DNA from: Porphyromonadaceae bacterium UBA4259
GTDB lineage: Bacteria; Bacteroidota; Bacteroidia; Bacteroidales; Muribaculaceae
DNA: 9,732 bases
Assembly: GCA_002396125.1 (NCBI GenBank)
Contig: DGWL01000062.1
Coordinates: 1 to 9,732 of the forward strand
Direction of reading: 5' to 3'
Below the pieces are notes generated by a model. It saw only the letters and a program-made list of their open reading frames with translations. It searched no databases and had not been told where the DNA came from. The number at the start of each line of letters is the position of its first letter. The stretch's first letter is position 1. Positions 4,961 through 9,732 of the stretch are shown piece after piece. Made by a program: the position numbers and the translations under genes.

Positions 4961-7066
4961 ATGAAAAAATACATGATTATGTGCGCAGCACTCATGATTG
5001 CCGGCTCGGCAACGGCACAACAAAAGATTAACTACCCAAAGGCAAAAACCGTCGACGTGGTCGACGACTACTTTGGCACCAAAGTGGCCGATCCCTATCG
5101 CTGGCTCGAGGACGACAACAGCCAGGAAACCGCTCAGTGGGTAAAGGCCGAGAACGAGATTACTCAAGCCTATCTCAAGAAAATACCCTTCCGCGACAAG
5201 GTGAAACAACGTCTCACTCAACTCGCCAACTACCCCAAGATGGGTACGCCTTTCTATGTGAAAGACAAGATTTACTACTTCTATAACAACGGCCTGCAAA
5301 ACCAGAGTGTGCTCTATGTGAAGGACCGCATCGACGGCGAGGCACGCATGGTCTTCGACCCTAACACACTGAGCCAAGACGGAACGGTTGCACTGCAGAG
5401 CCTCAACTTCTCGAAAGACGGACGCTATGCCGCCTACACCATCACCCGCAACGGTAGCGACTGGAACGAGATTATAGTCCACGACTTGGTGGCCGACAAG
5501 ATGCTCGACGACCACATTGTGTGGGCCAAGTTTACCGATGCTCAGTGGCTGGGCGACGGATTCTTCTACAGCGCCTACGACAAGCCTGAGGATGCCAAGT
5601 CGTCGAAAAACGAGTGGCACAAGGTGATGTATCACAAGCTTGGCACACCACAGAGCGAGGACTATTTGGAGTTCCGCAGCTACGACGACCCATTGCTCTT
5701 CAACCAGGTGGGTGTTGACGAGAATGAACGTTTTGTATTCATCCTGCAAAGTGCCGGCGAGGGCAACGCCCTCTATGTCAAGGATCTCAAGAGCATCAAC
5801 CCACACTATGTGAAGATTGCTCAGGATGGAGAGTACGCCTTCTCGCCCATTGGCGTTGACAACGGCAAGATTTATGTGCTCACTAATCAGAATGCTCCTT
5901 GCTACAAGGTGCTCGCCTACGACATCAACAACCTTGGAGCCAAGAATTTCACCGAGTTCATTCCCGAGAAGAAGTGGGTGCTGAGCGGTATTCAGATGAG
6001 CGATCACAAATTCATCGTAACCTACGACCGCGATGCCAGCTCGCATGCCTACCTCTATGACGCCAACGGTCGCGAACTTAACGAAATAAAGCTACCCACG
6101 CTGGGTTCGGTGGGTTTCAGCTGCAAGAACACCAGGAAGGAGATTTTCTACACCTTCACTTCCTACACTTTCCCCTCCACCATCTACAGCTATGACGCCG
6201 CTACAGGCCAATCACGCGAGTTTTTCAAGCCAGCCATCGCCCTCAACCCCGAGGACTACGTGACCGAGCAGGTGTTCTACCCCAGCAAGGACGGCACTAA
6301 GATTCCCATGTTCCTCATCTACAAGAAGGGATTGAAGAAAGACGGCAAGCGTCCTGTGTTTCTCTATGGCTACGGAGGCTTCAACGTGTCGATGAACCCT
6401 GCTTTCAGCTACTCACGCACACCATTTGCCATGCTCGACAAGGGTGGCATAGCAGCCTACACCAATCTGCGTGGCGGCGGTGAGTACGGCGAAGAATGGC
6501 ACAAGGCCGGCACCAAGATGATGAAGCAAAATGTCTTCGACGACTTCATCGGCGCTGCCGAGTGGCTCATCGCGCAAGGCTACACCAAGAAAGGTAAAAT
6601 CGCCTGCAACGGCGGCAGCAACGGCGGTCTGCTGGTGGGAGCTGTTGTCAACCAGCGCCCCGACCTGTGGGGAGCCGCTGTGCCCCAGGTGGGCGTGATG
6701 GACATGCTGCGATATCACCTCTTCACCATTGGCTGGAACTGGGCACCCGACTATGGTCGCAGCGACGACAGCCGCGAAATGTTCCAGTATCTCAAGGGCT
6801 ACTCGCCACTGCACACTATCAAGAACGACGGCACCCCCTACCCTCCCATCATGGTCACCACCAGCGACCACGACGACCGCGTGGTACCGGCCCACTCGTT
6901 CAAGTATGCGGCACAGCTTCAAGCCAGCAACACCGGCAACGCCGTTAAGCTCATTCGCATCGACGTTAATGCAGGCCACGGCCATGGCAAGCCCATGAGC
7001 AAGGTTATCGACGAGTACACCGACATCCAGTCGTTTATCATGTACAACCTGGGAGTGAAACCCTAA
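4961..7066 (+). CDS. Exported prolyl oligopeptidase (serine peptidase family S9A)
   Basis: This endopeptidase cleaves short peptides after proline. It has 701 residues, the usual family length. Residues 1-19 are a signal peptide with a good signal peptidase I site (ATA before QQK), so it should act in the periplasm. The S9 N-terminal signature follows at once (YPKAKTVDVVDDYFGT, then DPYRWLED), leading into a seven-bladed propeller domain to about 420 that gates substrate size. The alpha/beta-hydrolase domain fills about 430-701. The catalytic triad is complete: Ser553 in GGSNGG, Asp638 in DHDDRV and His673 in AGHGHGKP. Arg640 and Trp594 (in WNWAPDYG) match the Arg and stacking Trp of the proline pocket in porcine prolyl oligopeptidase. 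It has its own -7 box at 4912-4919. No terminator is visible in the 41 bases before lolD, so read-through into that gene is likely. Confidence 0.96.
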   Translation: MKKYMIMCAALMIAGSATAQQKINYPKAKTVDVVDDYFGTKVADPYRWLEDDNSQETAQWVKAENEITQAYLKKIPFRDKVKQRLTQLANYPKMGTPFYVKDKIYYFYNNGLQNQSVLYVKDRIDGEARMVFDPNTLSQDGTVALQSLNFSKDGRYAAYTITRNGSDWNEIIVHDLVADKMLDDHIVWAKFTDAQWLGDGFFYSAYDKPEDAKSSKNEWHKVMYHKLGTPQSEDYLEFRSYDDPLLFNQVGVDENERFVFILQSAGEGNALYVKDLKSINPHYVKIAQDGEYAFSPIGVDNGKIYVLTNQNAPCYKVLAYDINNLGAKNFTEFIPEKKWVLSGIQMSDHKFIVTYDRDASSHAYLYDANGRELNEIKLPTLGSVGFSCKNTRKEIFYTFTSYTFPSTIYSYDAATGQSREFFKPAIALNPEDYVTEQVFYPSKDGTKIPMFLIYKKGLKKDGKRPVFLYGYGGFNVSMNPAFSYSRTPFAMLDKGGIAAYTNLRGGGEYGEEWHKAGTKMMKQNVFDDFIGAAEWLIAQGYTKKGKIACNGGSNGGLLVGAVVNQRPDLWGAAVPQVGVMDMLRYHLFTIGWNWAPDYGRSDDSREMFQYLKGYSPLHTIKNDGTPYPPIMVTTSDHDDRVVPAHSFKYAAQLQASNTGNAVKLIRIDVNAGHGHGKPMSKVIDEYTDIQSFIMYNLGVKP

Positions 7067-7107
7067 CTCGAGTAAAAGCCTCTCGTTCTGCTTTCCACAA
7101 GAAAAAA

Positions 7108-7764
7108 ATGATTGAAGCAAAAAACATAATTAAGCAATATGGCAACCTCGAAGTGTTGCGCGATGTGTCGGTAACCATTGGCGATGGCGAGGTAGTTGCC
7201 ATCGTGGGGCCTAGCGGCGCCGGCAAAACCACGCTGCTGCAAATCATTGGCACTCTCGACGCGCCCAAGAGCGGGCAGGTGCTATATGACGGCATCGACG
7301 TGCTCAAGCTGGGGGCGCGCGAGTTGGCACGATTCCGCAACCGCAACATCGGTTTCGTGTTCCAGTTCCACCAGCTGCTGCCCGAGTTCACCACGCTTGA
7401 GAATGTGGCCATCCCGGCACTCATCGGCGGTGACAAGAAGGCCGAGGCCTACGACCGTGCTCGCCATCTGCTCGACCACCTGGGACTCTCTTCGCGCCTC
7501 GACCACAAACCGGCGCAACTGAGTGGTGGCGAGCGTCAGCGAGTGGCGGTGGCGCGAGCGCTCATCAATAGCCCCAAGGTAATCCTGGCCGACGAGCCAT
7601 CGGGTTCGCTCGACACGCAAAACAAGCAGGAGCTGCACAAGCTCTTCTTCGACCTGCGCGACGAGTTCAAGCAAACCTTTGTCATCGTCACCCACGACGA
7701 GAGCCTCGCGGCCAACGTGGATAGAGTGTTGCACATGCGCGACGGATTAATTATTAATGATTGA
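7108..7764 (+). CDS. lolD: LolD-type ABC transporter ATP-binding protein (lipoprotein release)
   Basis: This is a 218-residue cytosolic ATPase subunit. Motifs in order are Walker A GPSGAGKTT (34-42), Q-loop Q86, signature LSGGERQ (138-144), Walker B ending in D162-E163 (LADEPSGSLD) and H-loop H196 (THD). The stretch QFHQLLPEFT-LENVAIP after the Q-loop closely matches E. coli LolD (QFHHLLPDFT-LENVAMP), which favours LolD over related MacB or FtsE ATPases. LolD powers the LolC/E complex that extracts lipoproteins from the inner membrane for delivery to the outer membrane. No permease gene is beside it; in this window it pairs instead with a lipoprotein gene whose start overlaps its stop by 8 bases. 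Another MacB/LolD-family partner remains possible. Confidence 0.85.
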   Translation: MIEAKNIIKQYGNLEVLRDVSVTIGDGEVVAIVGPSGAGKTTLLQIIGTLDAPKSGQVLYDGIDVLKLGARELARFRNRNIGFVFQFHQLLPEFTTLENVAIPALIGGDKKAEAYDRARHLLDHLGLSSRLDHKPAQLSGGERQRVAVARALINSPKVILADEPSGSLDTQNKQELHKLFFDLRDEFKQTFVIVTHDESLAANVDRVLHMRDGLIIND

Positions 7765-8503
7765 TGTAATGCGCAATGCACGATTAAATATCGCTCACCA
7801 CAGCCCCTCAGCAAGGCATTCACTGCGGCTTGTGTTATTGACTGTGCTAATGCTCATGGCAATGTCATGCGACCGCAATCATGATGGAAATCTCGATTCC
7901 ACCTACGAGACACAGCTCACCGACATTGTCACCTACACTGGTCAGGATGCCGACGATCATGCCACATTCCGCCTCGAGGGGCGCGACGACGAGCCTGGCG
8001 TAGACCTTTTCACCACCGTTGCCAGGCCCGACAAGGTGGCCCTCAACTCGCGAGTGCTACTCTACTACAGCATTGCCCACAAGGCTTCCGACGGCAAGAG
8101 CTGGAACATCAATGCGAGAGCACTCACACGCATCATGAGCGACTCGCTGCGGGTAAATAACCAGCCGCTTGGCAACTACTCGATGCGACCCATCAAGCTC
8201 ATTAGCGCGTGGCGAACCGGCGAATTTATTAACTTGCACGGGCAGGTGGAGTACACCGGCAAGAACCGGCACCTCTACATGCTCATCGACCACGACACGC
8301 GCAACAAGCCCACTGCCGACGCCTATCTCATCCACGACCTCCTCGGCACACCCGAGGATAGCGTCTACTACTGGCGCGACTTCTACCTCTCGGTCAATGT
8401 GGGGGTACTCAAAAAACCACAGTCGCCCACCACAACCCTGCGGCTCCACATCAACAATGCCGCAACACCCGATATCGACCACATCGACTTCAAACTTAAA
8501 TAG
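7757..8503 (+). CDS. NigD-like lipoprotein, function unknown
   Basis: This 248-residue protein carries a lipoprotein signal: an Arg/His-rich N-region, a hydrophobic core LRLVLLTVLMLMAMS and Cys38 (MAMSC). The ATG at 7757 overlaps the lolD stop by 8 bases; the in-frame ATG at 7769 (Met5) gives a more usual signal and cannot be excluded. The mature part resembles the Bacteroidota NigD-like family: a small beta-rich N-terminal domain (about 50-115, with LNSRVLLYYSI) and a C-terminal beta domain (about 140-245) with PIKLISAWRTGEFINLHG and a late YYWRDFYLSVNV strand. I base this on pattern memory, so the family call is moderate. NigD-type proteins are envelope lipoproteins without an established biochemical function. 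The overlap suggests translational coupling with lolD. Confidence 0.6.
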   Translation: MIDVMRNARLNIAHHSPSARHSLRLVLLTVLMLMAMSCDRNHDGNLDSTYETQLTDIVTYTGQDADDHATFRLEGRDDEPGVDLFTTVARPDKVALNSRVLLYYSIAHKASDGKSWNINARALTRIMSDSLRVNNQPLGNYSMRPIKLISAWRTGEFINLHGQVEYTGKNRHLYMLIDHDTRNKPTADAYLIHDLLGTPEDSVYYWRDFYLSVNVGVLKKPQSPTTTLRLHINNAATPDIDHIDFKLK

Positions 8504-8534
8504 AAAATATTAATCAATTAAATACATTAAAAAA

Positions 8535-8864
8535 ATGGCAAACGAAAACAAAAAACAAGGTAATCAAATTCAAATCGAAGTTCCTAACGATGAAATGCAA
8601 GGCCGCTATGCCAACCTTGCTGTGATTTCACACTCGCCCAACGACTTTGTGATGGACATGATCTTCGTGGCTCCCAACACCCCCAAGGCTCGCGTGCAAA
8701 GCCGCATCATCATGACTCCCGAGAACGCTAAGCAGTTGCTCTACGCGCTCAAGGAGAACGTCGACAAGTATGAGGCTCACTTTGGCGAAATCAAGCCCCG
8801 TCAGGTCAACAATGGAGGCAACAACGGCATCATGGACTTCCCCCTCCCAAAAGGACAAGCTTAA
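8535..8864 (+). CDS. DUF3467 domain-containing protein
   Basis: This small soluble protein of 109 residues has no signal peptide. Residues about 24-87 match the DUF3467 pattern: a YANLAVISHSPNDFVMDM strand pair, then VQSRIIMTPENAKQLL and a helix to YEAHFGEI. The N-terminus (1-20) is polar and Lys/Gln/Asn-rich, and the C-terminus is a Gly/Asn-rich linker ending in MDFPLPKG. The family is widespread in Bacteroidota and has no known biochemical role. It follows the NigD-like gene by 31 bases with no terminator, and cysS starts 47 bases after it, so it probably belongs to the same transcript. The start is fixed by the MANENKK N-terminus just after an AT-rich gap with no earlier in-frame ATG that fits. 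Confidence 0.88.
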   Translation: MANENKKQGNQIQIEVPNDEMQGRYANLAVISHSPNDFVMDMIFVAPNTPKARVQSRIIMTPENAKQLLYALKENVDKYEAHFGEIKPRQVNNGGNNGIMDFPLPKGQA

Positions 8865-8866
8865 TT

Positions 8867-8904
8867 AATGCATAATTTTCTTTAATCTTGAATTATGTAT
8901 TTTT
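8867..8904 (+). terminator. AT-rich hairpin between the DUF3467 gene and cysS
   Basis: AATGCATAATT (8867-8877) pairs with AATTATGTATT (8891-8901) with one G-T wobble, followed by TTT. The stem is almost all A-T pairs, so it is weak. It may act as a partial terminator or 3'-end protector, or may simply be composition. Confidence 0.3.
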
Positions 8905-8911
8905 AAGAATA

Positions 8912-9732
8912 ATGGAACATAAGCTATTTATCTATAACACTCTCACGCGCCGCAAGGAGCTCTTCAAGCCCTTGCAGGAACCCAATGTGGGCATGTACGT
9001 GTGTGGCCCTACGGTCTATGGCGACCCACACTTGGGCCACGCCAGGCCTTCAATCACCTTCGACGTGCTGTTCCGCTATCTCAAGCACCTTGGCTACAAG
9101 GTGCGCTATGTGCGCAACATTACCGATGTGGGCCACCTGGAACACGATGCCGACGCCGGTGAAGACAAGATTGCTAAAAAAGCACGGCTCGAACAACTCG
9201 AGCCCATGGAAGTGGCACAGTTCTACACCAACCGCTATCACGATGCCATGCGCGCGCTCAATGTGTTGCCACCCAGCATCGAGCCACATGCCACAGGTCA
9301 CATCATCGAGCAGGAACAGCTGGTGCAGGAAATCCTCGACAACGGCTATGCCTACGAGAGCAACGGCAGCGTCTACTTCGACGTGGAGAAATATAACCGC
9401 GACCACAAGTACGGCAAGCTCAGCGGACGCAACCTTGAGGACGTGATAAACAACAGCCGCACCCTTGATGGCGTTGACGAGAAACGCAACCAGGTGGACT
9501 TCGCTCTGTGGAAGAAAGCGCAACCCGAGCACATCATGCGGTGGCCTTCGCGATGGAGCCAGGGATTTCCCGGATGGCATTGCGAGTGCACAGCCATGGG
9601 ACGCAAATATCTGGGCAACCACTTCGACATTCACGGCGGCGGCATGGACCTCGTGTTTCCACACCATGAGTGCGAAATTGCACAAGCTGTGGCTAGTCAG
9701 GGCGACGACATGGTGCACTACTGGATGCACAA
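8912..9732 (+). CDS. cysS: Cysteinyl-tRNA synthetase, 3' end missing
   Basis: This class I aminoacyl-tRNA synthetase charges tRNA-Cys in the cytosol. The frame is open from the ATG at 8912 to the end of the window (273 complete codons) and begins MEHKLFIYNTLTRRKE. It shows the CysRS start YVCGPTVYGDPHLGHARP, where C31 is a zinc ligand and HLGH (40-43) is the HIGH motif. The tRNA/Cys pocket block RYVRNITDVGHLEHD follows, then FALWKKA. The other zinc ligands are C226 in WHCECTAM and H251/E255 in FPHHECE, matching Cys209, His234 and Glu238 of the E. coli enzyme. C224 and C254 are additional cysteines beside these ligands. The KMSKS loop and anticodon-binding region lie beyond the window. It is likely the last visible member of the lolD-led run, or is driven by a promoter I cannot define in the 47-base gap. 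Confidence 0.95.
   Translation, partial: MEHKLFIYNTLTRRKELFKPLQEPNVGMYVCGPTVYGDPHLGHARPSITFDVLFRYLKHLGYKVRYVRNITDVGHLEHDADAGEDKIAKKARLEQLEPMEVAQFYTNRYHDAMRALNVLPPSIEPHATGHIIEQEQLVQEILDNGYAYESNGSVYFDVEKYNRDHKYGKLSGRNLEDVINNSRTLDGVDEKRNQVDFALWKKAQPEHIMRWPSRWSQGFPGWHCECTAMGRKYLGNHFDIHGGGMDLVFPHHECEIAQAVASQGDDMVHYWMH

Noticed and set aside
4901..6046. Long open frame (381 codons) on the minus strand opposite the prolyl oligopeptidase gene
   Set aside because: It mirrors a gene with a full set of S9A motifs. Its translation is Val/Leu/His-rich without domain signs, which is what a GC-biased codon pattern gives on the opposite strand.
8883..8890. TAATCTTG as a -7 box for cysS
   Set aside because: It has one mismatch to TAnnTTTG, sits only 22 bases before the ATG and lies in the loop of an AT-rich hairpin. 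There is no -33 element.
8985..9446. Open frame of 153 codons on the plus strand inside the cysS region
   Set aside because: It is out of frame with the CysRS reading from 8912, which carries the HIGH motif and zinc ligands. The alternative product is Ser/Thr/His/Met-rich with no domain.

Overview
The window reads as a chromosomal stretch from a member of the Bacteroidales (phylum Bacteroidota). The evidence is two Bacteroidota-type -7 boxes (TAnnTTTG) about 40 bases upstream of start codons, A-rich leaders without clear Shine-Dalgarno sequences, a NigD-like lipoprotein, a DUF3467 protein and a Bacteroidota-style cysteinyl-tRNA synthetase. Base composition is near half GC in genes and strongly AT-rich between them. 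A gut family such as Muribaculaceae or Prevotellaceae would fit, but I cannot settle the genus by reading. All nine genes are on the + strand. I see no RNA genes, CRISPR array, insertion sequence or phage signs.

Layout. 1-1260: the 3' part of a calcineurin-like metallophosphoesterase. 1261-1408: a spacer holding a promoter. 1409-4488: three consecutive FKBP-type peptidyl-prolyl isomerases of growing complexity. The first is a cytosolic 197-residue protein, the second a 313-residue lipoprotein, and the third a 467-residue exported protein with a duplicated N-terminal domain and a histone-H1-like lysine-rich tail. A strong intrinsic terminator closes this block (4510-4552). 4613-4801: a very basic 62-residue protein of unknown function. 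4912-7066: a promoter and an exported S9A prolyl oligopeptidase with a complete catalytic triad. 7108-9732: a close-packed run of lolD-type ABC ATPase, NigD-like lipoprotein, DUF3467 protein and the 5' part of cysS, which runs off the window.

How the genes may work together. Most of the exported products bear on envelope protein quality: two exported prolyl isomerases, an exported proline-specific peptidase, the ATPase of lipoprotein release (LolD) and lipoproteins. A functional link between the isomerases and the prolyl oligopeptidase is only an inference, because a terminator and a separate promoter divide them.

The most unusual item is the third FKBP: an internal tandem copy of the dimerisation/chaperone domain, with residue landmarks repeating at a constant 134-residue offset, joined to a basic low-complexity tail. 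I found no clear evidence for a wholly new defence, mobile or RNA-based system here.
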